Shown piece by piece: positions 1 through 7,874 of a stretch of 46,115 nucleotides of DNA. Location of the stretch: positions 1 through 46,115 of the forward strand of contig JAFWFL010000012.1 of assembly GCA_017515595.1 (NCBI GenBank), in the 5' to 3' direction. Position 1 is the first letter of the stretch. Every line of letters starts with the position of its first letter. This DNA is from Coriobacteriales bacterium. Lineage in GTDB: Bacteria > Actinomycetota > Coriobacteriia > Coriobacteriales > UMGS124. The position numbers and the translations under genes were made by a program. The notes under the pieces were generated by a model. The model was not told the origin of the DNA. It was given only the letters and a program-made list of their open reading frames with translations, and made no database searches.

Positions 1-62
1 GGTTCAACCAAAAGCGAAGACCACGCTTGGGTAAACACTTCATAAATGTGACACATATGAAC

Positions 63-102
63 TGCCCAAACGCCCCAAATCTCGCGAATTTGGGGCTGGG
101 CA
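63..102. terminator. Imperfect hairpin, possible terminator of a gene outside the window
   Basis: GCCCCAAAT (72-80) pairs with ATTTGGGGC (88-96). The stem extends outward as TGCCC (63-67) with GGGCA (98-102) across a bulge. No T-tract follows on the plus strand, so termination is uncertain. It could also belong to the palindrome cluster at 136-177. The rest of 1-334 shows no gene. Confidence 0.4.
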
Positions 103-135
103 GGCTTGTCACTTGACAGGGCGATGAACATATGA

Positions 136-177
136 GGGGACGTGTTGGTGTTCATTTTTGAACACCAACACGTCCCC
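136..177. repeat. Perfect 19-bp inverted repeat with TTTT loop
   Basis: Positions 136-154 are the exact reverse complement of 159-177, with a four-base T loop. The stem is rich in GTGTTGGTG/CACCAACAC and ends in GGGGAC/GTCCCC. It is followed by GTCCCCTGTT and a CCCTGTTCACTCA echo, which resembles the GTCCCCTGTTAC/CCCCTGTTAC arrangement at 20795-20843, so the two may belong to one REP-like family. No transposase lies nearby. It may also act as a transcription barrier, but no T-tract follows. Confidence 0.85.
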
Positions 178-288
178 TGTTCACTCACCCTGTTCACTCA
201 GTGGCTTATTGCAATTGTTGCATTTATCTGCATTTAACTCTGTGTTAAAGGGGCAGGTTGTTTGAAATATCATTTGATTATTCTATAC

Positions 289-302
289 CATGATATATCA
301 TG
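289..302. promoter_or_regulatory. 14-bp palindrome upstream of the small ORF, candidate operator
   Basis: CATGATATATCATG is a perfect 14-bp palindrome centred about 40 bp before the ATG at 335. Small ribbon-helix-helix antitoxins commonly repress their own promoter through such a site. That role is inferred here from position alone. Confidence 0.35.
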
Positions 303-334
303 AATACATGTATTTATTGAGCTAGAGAGACAGA

Positions 335-520
335 ATGCCAACAAATGTGAGAATCGACTCAGCTTTTGAGAATAGTATAGATGTGTTACGAGCCCAGCGA
401 ATCAAAACGTTTAACGAGTTAACAAATACCATAAGAAGCAACGACCCTGAGCCTGGTTGGCCGCAAGACAAAAGTGATAAAGAGCTTTTAGGCGAAGAAA
501 GGGTGAGCCGTTTTGGTTAA
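335..520 (+). CDS. Small hypothetical protein, possible RHH-like orphan antitoxin
   Basis: This 61-residue protein is not securely recognised. The first half (MPTNVRIDSAFENSIDVLRA) has the short beta strand then amphipathic helix pattern of ribbon-helix-helix antitoxins, and the second half is charged with an EPGWP segment. The Shine-Dalgarno is weak (GAGAGA). A 14-bp palindrome lies just upstream. No toxin-like ORF follows before the DUF523 gene 157 bp downstream, so if it is an antitoxin it is an orphan or a remnant. It may also be non-coding. Confidence 0.4.
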   Translation: MPTNVRIDSAFENSIDVLRAQRIKTFNELTNTIRSNDPEPGWPQDKSDKELLGEERVSRFG

Positions 521-677
521 TTTGGTTAATACCAAACTGGCGCATCATAATTATTCATAAGTTAGTATTGGATAGTATATAGTTAACTTATAAATAGCAC
601 TATCATAGTTTACACAAGAGATAGTGCTGGTTAAAGGATAAAACAGACGTATAAGTGGCACTATATAGGATAAAATC

Positions 678-1106
678 ATGAAAATCATGGTAAGCGCCTG
701 CCTGGTGGGTGAAAACTGTAAATACAGCGGAGGTAATAATCTTGATACAAGAGTGTCTCGTCTGGAAACAGAGAATACACTCATCAAGATATGCCCGGAA
801 GTTTTGGGAGGCTTGCCAATACCACGGATTCCGGTCGAAATTAGAGATGGTATCGCAACAACAAAAGACGGAAGAAATGTTGACGCGGAGTTCCGTGCCG
901 GAGCACAAAAGTGTCTTGAGATTGCAAAACAGGAGCAGCCTGATCTGGTAATTCTTCAGCCCCGGAGTCCAAGTTGCGGCGTGAGGCATCACTATGACGG
1001 GACATTCTCGGGTACTTTAGTAGACGGGCCGGGAATCACGGCTCAGCTCCTCATGGAAAACGGTTTTAAGGTAATCGAGCCGGATGATTTAGGTAGTTTT
1101 GAATAA
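678..1106 (+). CDS. DUF523 family protein
   Basis: This 142-residue protein covers the full length of the DUF523 (YbbK-like) family, whose biochemical role is not established. Family signatures are visible: the N-terminal SACLVGENCKYSGG, the ICPEVLGGLPIPR block and the QPRSPSCGV motif near residue 97. The conserved cysteines suggest metal or iron-sulfur binding, which is an inference. The ATG at 678 starts the family motif directly and is preceded by a weak AGGA. It is monocistronic; the next gene is convergent and ends 18 bp away. It appears intact. Confidence 0.9.
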   Translation: MKIMVSACLVGENCKYSGGNNLDTRVSRLETENTLIKICPEVLGGLPIPRIPVEIRDGIATTKDGRNVDAEFRAGAQKCLEIAKQEQPDLVILQPRSPSCGVRHHYDGTFSGTLVDGPGITAQLLMENGFKVIEPDDLGSFE

Positions 1107-1123
1107 GAGACAAAACGAGCAGT

Positions 1124-2047
1124 TTAATAAAGCTCCAGCGCATAAGGGATATCGTAGGCAATATCAGAAGCTATGAGCATATGGTTATTGGGAGTTAGCG
1201 GGTTGTGGGTTGTAGCGGTAGGATCATAACAAGGGACTATTTTTACTTGCGAGAAAACTTGCTTAAGATTGTTTACGGCTGTGTATAAAAACTCCGAGTC
1301 TTTACCCTCAAGAGTTGCAACTACATTTGATAGATAGAGGCCTTCAGGAGTGAGGCAGCTGCGGTAAAGCTCCACAGCATCTACGGTTGCAAGATCTTGC
1401 GAAGGCTCGAGCGATTTAAAGGCATCGTTCATAATGATGTCATATGGTTTTGGGTTTTGATCTTCGGCAGTCTGCAACTCTTGCAGAGAGCGGGCATATT
1501 CTTTGAGATATGCTAACCCATCTGCACAAATAAGTTCCAGCTTACCGGTAGATTCAGTTTCGAACTCCTCAATAAGACGGTCTAAAAAGAAAAACCTGTG
1601 GGCTATTTGCTCTATAGCGGGGTCAACCTCAATCACATCTATGCGTTTCTCGGGATAAGTCGCAATAAAGTGCTTAGGATATGCATAGCCGCCGCCCCCA
1701 ATCATACACACGTTGTTTGCCTGGGGATTGAGTTCAAAAGCGAGGTCATAGTAGGTATCATAAGCAAATACCAAGTCATAGACCATATCGTCATCAAGAT
1801 ACGTCGCGCTTTGATAACTGCCGTCAACATCGAGCACGCGCACAGGTTTCTCGCCTTCGCCAAATTTATCGCTAAAACCTTCAATGGTGTATACAAAAGC
1901 GTGACCAAACATCGTGTCCTGAGAATAATCTGCCTGCATATGCAGGCCTATGCGCCGCATGAGCCTGCCAACCGTTTTATTAAACACAGAAGTCCTCAGT
2001 GCTCCGAGTTTAGATTGTACGCTGTTCGCAGAAGTATTCGCCTTCAT
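1124..2047 (-). CDS. Spermidine-synthase-like methyltransferase-fold protein
   Basis: This protein of about 307 residues has the Rossmann fold of the spermidine synthase family. The nucleotide-binding stretch reads NNVCMIGGGGYAYPKHFIATYP, followed by the acidic turn VIEVDPAIEQIA; a later DIIMNDAFKSLEP segment matches the catalytic-loop position. No membrane segments are present, unlike the fused MFS forms. I chose the ATG at 2047 because GAGGAG sits about 10 bp upstream; an in-frame ATG at 2098 has no ribosome site. Many homologues of this type act on unknown substrates, so polyamine synthesis is not assured. No decarboxylase gene is adjacent. The gene is divergent from the TIR gene. Confidence 0.8.
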   Translation of the reverse strand: MKANTSANSVQSKLGALRTSVFNKTVGRLMRRIGLHMQADYSQDTMFGHAFVYTIEGFSDKFGEGEKPVRVLDVDGSYQSATYLDDDMVYDLVFAYDTYYDLAFELNPQANNVCMIGGGGYAYPKHFIATYPEKRIDVIEVDPAIEQIAHRFFFLDRLIEEFETESTGKLELICADGLAYLKEYARSLQELQTAEDQNPKPYDIIMNDAFKSLEPSQDLATVDAVELYRSCLTPEGLYLSNVVATLEGKDSEFLYTAVNNLKQVFSQVKIVPCYDPTATTHNPLTPNNHMLIASDIAYDIPYALELY

Positions 2048-2253
2048 GCTGTTCCTTACTCCTCTGTATATATTGAGCCCAAGTATATCATGAAGCATCA
2101 GATAAAATGAGAGTACCCGCTCAGGCTCGTTCTGTGGTAATACTTGTGTTACTGATTGCTGTGTAGCACCGGTTTTGTTCTCAGTTGAATGTTTGCGTAA
2201 AGGAGAGAATAGATTTAAAATATCAAGAAAACGTCTGTTGCGGGGGGTATGTT

Positions 2254-3609
2254 GTGAAGATCTTTTTTAGTCATGCCAGCAAAAATAAGGCTACAGTAAA
2301 AGGCATTATCAATAATCTTCCTAAGGCAGTTTCGAGCTGGCTTGACGAGAAAGACCTTTTGTGGGGAGATAACCTTGCACCCAAATTCGAGAAAGCCATC
2401 AAAGAAGAAATTGACTATCTCGTCATTTTTGTTGACAGCGATGCCGCTCGCTCTGAATGGGTACACAAAGAGCTGGCCTGGGCTCTTGAGCGCGAGAAAC
2501 AACTGCACAGAACGTTTGTTTTGCCCATTGCCCTGTCACTGAGCCAGGATCAAAAGAGCACATATTTCCCGGAATTATTTACCGGCAGCAGTAACCGCAA
2601 ATCCATTGATATGTTCGTATTTGATGATTCTGAATTCACCGAGACGGCTAAAAAGGTTGCGTCTCAGCTCTTTGCACTCATCTGCGATGACCTTGACCGC
2701 AAGCAGCATCCGGTTGCCTTAAATGCCGAGCAGACAGTTAAAAATGCAGATCAGGTCCTTAACGATCTTGCAGTGCAGGTTGACAAGATTGTCTTTAAGC
2801 ACAGAATAGACAATCCTATTTCTATCAGCGATCTTTACAAGAAGCTGTTGCCTGTCCTTACAGAGCGGCTGGAGTTTGAAGAGTTTGAGAGCCTGCTCCA
2901 GGAGATGTTTGCGAAAAACCTTCTCTCCGGTATTTATTATGACGGTTATGAAATGTACCTGGTAGAAGAACATTCGCTATGGAAGTCATATTTAAACCAC
3001 GAGAAGAAACTCAAAATTGCCCGGCGAGCGGCTATGCGCATAAAAAGCGGCATGACCATCTATTTGGATGCCGGCTCGACAACGGCCGAGATTACAAAAA
3101 TTGTTTGCAACAGGCTTACAGCCAAAACATTGGCAAACGTAGATATAGTAACGCCTTCTGTACCCCATGCTTCGTATATTGCAAACTGCTGTACCAAGCT
3201 GGGTTTTGATGACGATACCGCAACGATGCATGTATATGTTCCCGGCGGGCAGGTACGTCCTTCAACTCAAGCGCTCATTCCTTTTGGAATAGATGATTCT
3301 TTGGGTGTCAATACCATGGCCAAAAAACTCGGTGGCTTTGACCTCGCATTTATAGGCGCTAACGGATTATCCTTAGATGGCGGCATTACAACACACAGCA
3401 ACTTGGAGGTGCAAAGAAAACGGGATGCTTTCTCATGCGCAGCCAAACGTTGCATAGTGTGTGACAGTTCAAAGTGTGGTATTACGCTCGAAGAACAAAT
3501 AGCTACATGGGACGAGGAAATGGCAATTGTTTGTGATGATGATCCGTCAAATGAAGACCTTCAATCAATTCTCGAGAAGTATCGCGATCGTTTTGAGTTG
3601 GTGAACTAA
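2254..3609 (+). CDS. TIR domain fused to a DeoR-type C-terminal sensor domain (putative NADase effector)
   Basis: The protein has about 451 residues. Residues 1-140 form a TIR domain: it opens VKIFFSHASKNK and carries SEWVHKELAWAL, matching the helix of SARM1 and bacterial TIR NADases, with the presumed catalytic Glu at residue 73. Residues 165-240 are helical with a hairpin (GIYYDGYEMYLVEE), possibly a degenerate winged helix. Residues 248-445 are a DeoRC sugar-phosphate-binding domain, with DAGSTTAEI (272), VTPSVPHA, a GGQV turn, IGANG (367) and CDSSKCG (403). The usual DeoR N-terminal HTH is missing. I chose the GTG at 2254 because CGGGGGG precedes it and the TIR strand begins there; an ATG at 2185 would add 23 residues without a ribosome site. 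A HAD hydrolase starts 2 bp after the stop. NAD cleavage triggered by a sugar phosphate is an inference. Confidence 0.85.
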   Translation: MKIFFSHASKNKATVKGIINNLPKAVSSWLDEKDLLWGDNLAPKFEKAIKEEIDYLVIFVDSDAARSEWVHKELAWALEREKQLHRTFVLPIALSLSQDQKSTYFPELFTGSSNRKSIDMFVFDDSEFTETAKKVASQLFALICDDLDRKQHPVALNAEQTVKNADQVLNDLAVQVDKIVFKHRIDNPISISDLYKKLLPVLTERLEFEEFESLLQEMFAKNLLSGIYYDGYEMYLVEEHSLWKSYLNHEKKLKIARRAAMRIKSGMTIYLDAGSTTAEITKIVCNRLTAKTLANVDIVTPSVPHASYIANCCTKLGFDDDTATMHVYVPGGQVRPSTQALIPFGIDDSLGVNTMAKKLGGFDLAFIGANGLSLDGGITTHSNLEVQRKRDAFSCAAKRCIVCDSSKCGITLEEQIATWDEEMAIVCDDDPSNEDLQSILEKYRDRFELVN

Positions 3610-3611
3610 TA

Positions 3612-4181
3612 ATGCCCAATACCTTTATCTTTGATTTCTTTGGAGTCATTTGTTCTGAAATCGCTCCGTTTTGGCTCAGAAGGTACTTCTCGGATGAAGA
3701 AGCTAATGCCATAAAATCAAACATTGTAGGCAAGGCAGATACCGGCGCCATAACGTGTGAAGAAATGTACCAACAGCTTGGTGAAATCGCGCATGTATCA
3801 CCCTCACAAGTTGAGGCTGAATGGTATGATCTTGCGGTTATTGATGCACAGGTGGTTAACCTTGTTCATGTGCTTAAAAGTACATATAGAGTTGTACTTT
3901 TGTCAAATGCACCGGCGCCATTTTTGTACAGGCTTTTGGAAGCAAATCAGCTAACCTCACTTTTTGAGACCATAACCGTCTCAAGTGAACAGCATATCGC
4001 AAAGCCTGATCCGGCAATCTATATGTATTTACTTCAGGAACTCGGTATCAATGCACAGGATGCAATTATGATAGATGATAACCCGCGTAATGTCGCAGGT
4101 GCTCAAAACGTTGGTATTCAAGGAATCCACTATACTGATTACAAAAAGCTCTGCGAAGATTTGCGGGAATATGGCGTATAA
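3612..4181 (+). CDS. HAD-superfamily (subfamily IA) phosphatase-like protein
   Basis: This 189-residue haloacid-dehalogenase-like hydrolase resembles YihX-type sugar-phosphate phosphatases. Motif I is FIFDFFGVI with nucleophile Asp8; the usual Asp at +2 is Phe10, a change also seen as Gly in the FDxGxV branch. Motif II is LLSNAP, motif III KPDP and motif IV MIDDNPRNVAGA, which supplies the metal-binding acids. A helical cap lies at about residues 15-75. The start is 2 bp after the TIR-DeoRC stop (TAATAATG), so the two are almost certainly co-transcribed and possibly translationally coupled. It may hydrolyse the ligand sensed by the DeoRC domain or a product of the TIR reaction; this is inferred from gene order only. 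Confidence 0.9.
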   Translation: MPNTFIFDFFGVICSEIAPFWLRRYFSDEEANAIKSNIVGKADTGAITCEEMYQQLGEIAHVSPSQVEAEWYDLAVIDAQVVNLVHVLKSTYRVVLLSNAPAPFLYRLLEANQLTSLFETITVSSEQHIAKPDPAIYMYLLQELGINAQDAIMIDDNPRNVAGAQNVGIQGIHYTDYKKLCEDLREYGV

Positions 4182-4213
4182 AACTGGGCTACAAGTCTAT
4201 TTCTGTTGCACTT

Positions 4214-4237
4214 AACTCAAACTGAGAATGAGTTTTT
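4214..4237 (+). terminator. Short hairpin with T-run after the TIR/HAD unit
   Basis: AACTCA (4214-4219) pairs with TGAGTT (4229-4234) and is followed directly by TTT. The 6-bp stem and 9-nt loop are marginal for intrinsic termination, but the position 32 bp after the HAD stop fits. Confidence 0.4.
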
Positions 4238-4262
4238 GTTATCGCGTACTCGTAGTAGTTTT

Positions 4263-5102
4263 TCAGTTCTCAACGCTTCGTAAAAGCTCGATTTCTTTGC
4301 CCCAGCCGGAAAGATCATCTTGGGGAGTTTCCAGGATAAAGGGCAGGCCTCTTAATGCCGGATGAGTTACAATGCGCTCGAATGCTGCGAGGCCAATTGA
4401 GCCTTTGCCAATTTTCTCATGACGGTCTTTATGGCTTGCGAAGGGATTTTTGCTGTCATTGATATGAATAGCGTGCAGATGTTCGAGTCCAATTATGCGG
4501 TCGAACTCCTCGAGAACCCCGTCAAGATTGTTTACAATGTCATATCCGCTGTCAAATACATGGCAGGTGTCAAGGCATATTCCTACATAAGGTTGCAGCT
4601 CTTGGCGAATGCCTGCGCGTATAGCTGCAAGTTCTTCAAAAGAACGGCCAACCTCAGTGCCTTTTCCTGCCATGGTTTCGAGAAGAATTGTAGTCTGCAT
4701 GCCTTCAAAAAGAAGGCTGTTAAGTGCTTCAACAATCATACTAATACCGGTCTCGGCACCTTGATTCATGTGGCAGCCGGGATGAAAATTTAGGTAGTTG
4801 CCCGGAAGAAGTTCCATGGTTTGAATATCTTTAGCAAACGATTCTATAGCAAATGAACTGGTCTCAGGCTTATTTGAACAGAGATTCATGGTATATGGAG
4901 CATGGGCTACAAGCTTGGCAAAATGGTGGTTGTCCATAAGATCAATGAGAGCCCGAACATCTTGGAGATCCGCTTCTTTAGAGCGTCCGCCGCGAGGGTT
5001 TCTCGTAAAAAACGCGAACGTATCTGCATTGATTGAAAGCGCGTCTTCTCCCATATGCAAAAACCCGGAAGAAGTTGATAAATGGCATCCAATATGAAGC
5101 AT
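4263..5102 (-). CDS. nfo: Deoxyribonuclease IV (AP endonuclease, family 2)
   Basis: This protein of about 279 residues is a complete endonuclease IV, which cuts DNA 5' of abasic sites using three zinc ions. It begins MLHIGCHLSTSSGF, and the metal-ligand segments appear in order: FHPGCH, LLETMAGKG, CLDTCHVFDSGYD, HINDSKNPF with DRHEKIGKG, and the terminal ILETP. The ATG at 5102 is preceded by AAGGA at good spacing and starts at the conserved family N-terminus, so I prefer it to the ATG at 5141. It is monocistronic on the minus strand, with a strong hairpin between it and the upstream cydB. The action is cytosolic base-excision repair, thematically close to the AlkD-like gene at 7875. Confidence 0.95.
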   Translation of the reverse strand: MLHIGCHLSTSSGFLHMGEDALSINADTFAFFTRNPRGGRSKEADLQDVRALIDLMDNHHFAKLVAHAPYTMNLCSNKPETSSFAIESFAKDIQTMELLPGNYLNFHPGCHMNQGAETGISMIVEALNSLLFEGMQTTILLETMAGKGTEVGRSFEELAAIRAGIRQELQPYVGICLDTCHVFDSGYDIVNNLDGVLEEFDRIIGLEHLHAIHINDSKNPFASHKDRHEKIGKGSIGLAAFERIVTHPALRGLPFILETPQDDLSGWGKEIELLRSVEN

Positions 5103-5183
5103 AGTCCGTTCCTTTTGATAATTAACATCCAACACGGACATCAGTTTATCATAAGCCGATCCTGTGAACTCGGTTTGAGTCGG

Positions 5184-5236
5184 TAAAAGCTGATCCCCAT
5201 GTCATTGAATCAGCGTGACATGGGGATCAGCTTTTA
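5184..5236 (-). terminator. Perfect 21-bp inverted repeat, likely terminator of cydAB
   Basis: Positions 5184-5204 are the exact reverse complement of 5216-5236, with an 11-nt loop. On the minus strand the hairpin ends GCTTTTA and lies 24 bp after the cydB stop, as expected for an intrinsic terminator. The 21-bp perfect stem is longer than usual, and its CCCCATGTCA/TGACATGGGG arm resembles the other GGGGAC/GTCCCC palindromes of the window, so a repeat origin is possible. Confidence 0.75.
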
Positions 5237-5259
5237 GTTCTGATGTTTCTTGCTCATGT

Positions 5260-6285
5260 TTAGTGAGCCAGGTCCTCCGGAGTAATGCGTCCGGCGAATT
5301 TACGGTATACCAGCACGTGGTAGAAGAGTACGAGCGGTACGCCAATAACAGCGATGACAGTCATTGCTCCCAAAGTTACGTCGCTGCCGGCGGCCGAGGC
5401 GATGGTAATAGACAACGCCGGGTCGGTTGCGACAATAAGATTGGGGAAAAGCGTTGCGGCCATAAGGCCAATAAGGCATACACAGCCTGCTTCAGTGAGG
5501 ATAAATGCCAGGAGGTCACATGATGAAGACCCTGATCCCATACCAATTGCAAGCACCATCACAATGACATACATAAAAGCAAAGATAAATGCCAGAGAAG
5601 TCAGACCAATCTCTGCAGAGGAGCCTGGTAAAACTGTGGTAAACCACAAAACGGTAGCAATTACAAAGACCAGGAGCGCGGCGATACCAAGCGGGTAGCG
5701 CAGTTTACTGGCGCTGGCGCGAAGATCGCTGCCGAGAGGAGCCTTGAGCGATACCCAGCATGCACCTTGGAAAAGCATTTGTACGAGTCCTAATACACCG
5801 CATATAAGCGTAAAGGGCGTAAGCAGACCAAAGAACGTGCCAGTGTAATCGCCGTTAGCATTCAGCGGAATACCGGCCATAACATTGCCCACCGCTACAC
5901 CAAAGAGCAGTGCGGGAAGCAAGCTGCCCACAAAGAATGTCCAGTCCCAGATGCCTTTATTGTCTGCGTATGCACGGAACTCGAGTGAGACGGCACGCAG
6001 GATAAGGCCCATAAGAACAAGCATGATCGCAAGGTAAAAGCCCGAGAAGCTCGTGGCGTATGCCGGAGCAAAAGCTGCGAACAAAGCGCCGCCTGCGGTG
6101 AGCAGCCACACCTCGTTACCGTCCCATACGGGACCAATAGCACGGCGCATAATTGCTTTGTCCTGCTCGTTCTTACCCAAGAACGGATAGAGCACGCCTA
6201 CGCCCAGGTCAAAACCGTCAAGCACAAAGTATCCGGCCATGACAACGGCGATAAGTACAAACCATAAAATTGCAAGTGCCGACAT
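5260..6285 (-). CDS. cydB: Cytochrome bd ubiquinol oxidase subunit II
   Basis: This 341-residue, highly hydrophobic protein has about nine transmembrane helices, the normal size for CydB. The N-terminus ILWFVLIAVVMAGYFVLDGFDLGVGVLYPFLG and the WDGNEVWLLTAGGALFAAFAPAYA block are family signatures. It pairs with CydA to form the high-affinity quinol oxidase that reduces oxygen to water. The start lies 5 bp after the cydA stop, with GAGGAGGC upstream. A 21-bp hairpin follows the stop. In an otherwise anaerobic-looking gene set it probably serves oxygen scavenging or microaerobic respiration. Confidence 0.95.
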   Translation of the reverse strand: MSALAILWFVLIAVVMAGYFVLDGFDLGVGVLYPFLGKNEQDKAIMRRAIGPVWDGNEVWLLTAGGALFAAFAPAYATSFSGFYLAIMLVLMGLILRAVSLEFRAYADNKGIWDWTFFVGSLLPALLFGVAVGNVMAGIPLNANGDYTGTFFGLLTPFTLICGVLGLVQMLFQGACWVSLKAPLGSDLRASASKLRYPLGIAALLVFVIATVLWFTTVLPGSSAEIGLTSLAFIFAFMYVIVMVLAIGMGSGSSSCDLLAFILTEAGCVCLIGLMAATLFPNLIVATDPALSITIASAAGSDVTLGAMTVIAVIGVPLVLFYHVLVYRKFAGRITPEDLAH

Positions 6286-6290
6286 AGTTC

Positions 6291-7655
6291 TTACGCCTCC
6301 TCTCCTGCTTTGGCTTGCTCTTCTGGAAGATAAACAGAAGGACCGGCTTTAACGGTCTTGAGCACAATTTTTGCCCAGACAACATAGATGATCACATAGA
6401 CAATTATGAAGAGAGCAAGTGTGATCAGCAGCTGCGTTGCGCTTACAGATTGTGAAATTGCATCTGCTGTTTTGAGCTCGCCGTATACAATCCACGGCTG
6501 GCGGCCAAACTCGGCTACAACCCAGCCAAACTCAATGGCGAGAATGGGGGCAATCCAGCCAAACTGCAAAATACGTAAGACCCATTTTTTGCCCTGAAGC
6601 TTGTCAAACATCACGAGCAGAGCCAAAAGTACCACAAGGGCAATGAGTCCAAACATTGCGACCATGAGGTGGTATGACTGGAAGATAAAGTTCACGCCCT
6701 CGGGCTGCTCATCTACCGGGAAGTCGTTGAGACCGGGATACTCGGTGGTGAAGTCAAAGTCTGCCAAGAACGAGGTTCCGCCGGGAATGCTGATGGCATA
6801 GGTTTTTTGCGCAGACTCGTCGACCCAGCCAATGAGCGACAGCTCAACGGGGCCTGTCTCGTACTGGCCTTCCATTGCGGCGAGCTTGGCAGGTTGGTTC
6901 TCAACTACGGCAACAGCTTGCATATGTGCAGCCGGGAGCATAAGAACGGTGGTAGCGATGGCGGTAATGACGCCTACGCGCAAAAGCTTGGATGCAAAGA
7001 TGTCATCTCTGTTCTTAAGCTTGTAATATGCAGCTATGGCAATGGCAACAAAAGCGCCCATAATGAGGAGTGCCATTACTACATGGAGGTAACGCTGTAT
7101 GGTACTCGGGTTAAAAGCTGCCTCAAAGAAATTGGTCATTACAGCTTTTGAACCGGCTGCGGTTTCTACTACTTCATAACCGGCAGGGGTCTGCATCCAG
7201 GAATTGGCAATGATAATCCACAATGCCGAGAGGCAGGAGCCACCCCACACAAGCCATGCGCTTACGGTATAGAAACGCTGCGACACACGGTTGCGGCCAA
7301 AGAGTAAAACACCAAGGAATACCGACTCGAGGAAGAACGCAAAGAGCGCTTCTGCTGCGAGCGGTGCGCCAAAGATGTCGCCTACAAAGCGGGAGTAGTC
7401 AGCCCAGTTGGTACCAAAGCTAAACTCCATGGTAATACCCGTGGCTACGCCTACGGCAAAGGTAACCGTGAAAATGCGTAACCAGAATCTGGCAAGTGCA
7501 ACGTCATGCACGTCGCCTGATTTAGCCGCCTTCGTTTGCAGGATGGCCATGATGAGGCCAAATCCTACAGAAAGCGGGACGAACAAGAAGTGGAACAGTG
7601 CTGTTGCGGCAAACTGCAAACGGGCAAGCACAACAGGATCGCTGAATACTTCCAT
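6291..7655 (-). CDS. cydA: Cytochrome bd ubiquinol oxidase subunit I
   Basis: This 454-residue membrane subunit carries the quinol site and the hemes. It begins MEVFSDPVVLARLQFAATALFHF, with His22 at the position of the heme b595 ligand. Further signatures are GAPLAAEALFAFFLESVFLG with the proton-channel glutamates, NSWMQTPAGYEV, and GRQPWIVYGELKTADA near the C-terminus. The Q-loop is of the short type. I chose the ATG at 7655, preceded by AAGGAGGG; a longer frame to 7814 adds an unrelated tail. It is co-transcribed with cydB. The cydDC genes are on the opposite strand about 0.9 kb away, with an AlkD-like gene between. Confidence 0.97.
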   Translation of the reverse strand: MEVFSDPVVLARLQFAATALFHFLFVPLSVGFGLIMAILQTKAAKSGDVHDVALARFWLRIFTVTFAVGVATGITMEFSFGTNWADYSRFVGDIFGAPLAAEALFAFFLESVFLGVLLFGRNRVSQRFYTVSAWLVWGGSCLSALWIIIANSWMQTPAGYEVVETAAGSKAVMTNFFEAAFNPSTIQRYLHVVMALLIMGAFVAIAIAAYYKLKNRDDIFASKLLRVGVITAIATTVLMLPAAHMQAVAVVENQPAKLAAMEGQYETGPVELSLIGWVDESAQKTYAISIPGGTSFLADFDFTTEYPGLNDFPVDEQPEGVNFIFQSYHLMVAMFGLIALVVLLALLVMFDKLQGKKWVLRILQFGWIAPILAIEFGWVVAEFGRQPWIVYGELKTADAISQSVSATQLLITLALFIIVYVIIYVVWAKIVLKTVKAGPSVYLPEEQAKAGEEA

Positions 7656-7874
7656 CGTCACCCTCCTTTTGACAACTCGCAAAAACCTACATATGGCAGT
7701 GCAAATACCAAACAAATGAATAGTAGCGCGTTTAGTATTATGAAACAATAGGAAGACCGGCAGAGAAGAAACAAATATGAGCGTCAGGGGTATGCGATTT
7801 GGTCTATACATCATGTCTATGAGATATAATGGTTGTATAATGTATGTATTGATTCTTATCTTAGGGAGGCATAG

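Noticed and set aside
1598-2110. Antisense open frame over the spermidine-synthase-like gene
   Set aside because: It shows no domain, has no ribosome site and mirrors the real gene's codons.
2185-2253. ATG at 2185 as start of the TIR gene
   Set aside because: No ribosome site before it and the added 23 residues precede the first TIR strand; GTG 2254 has a G-rich site at correct spacing.
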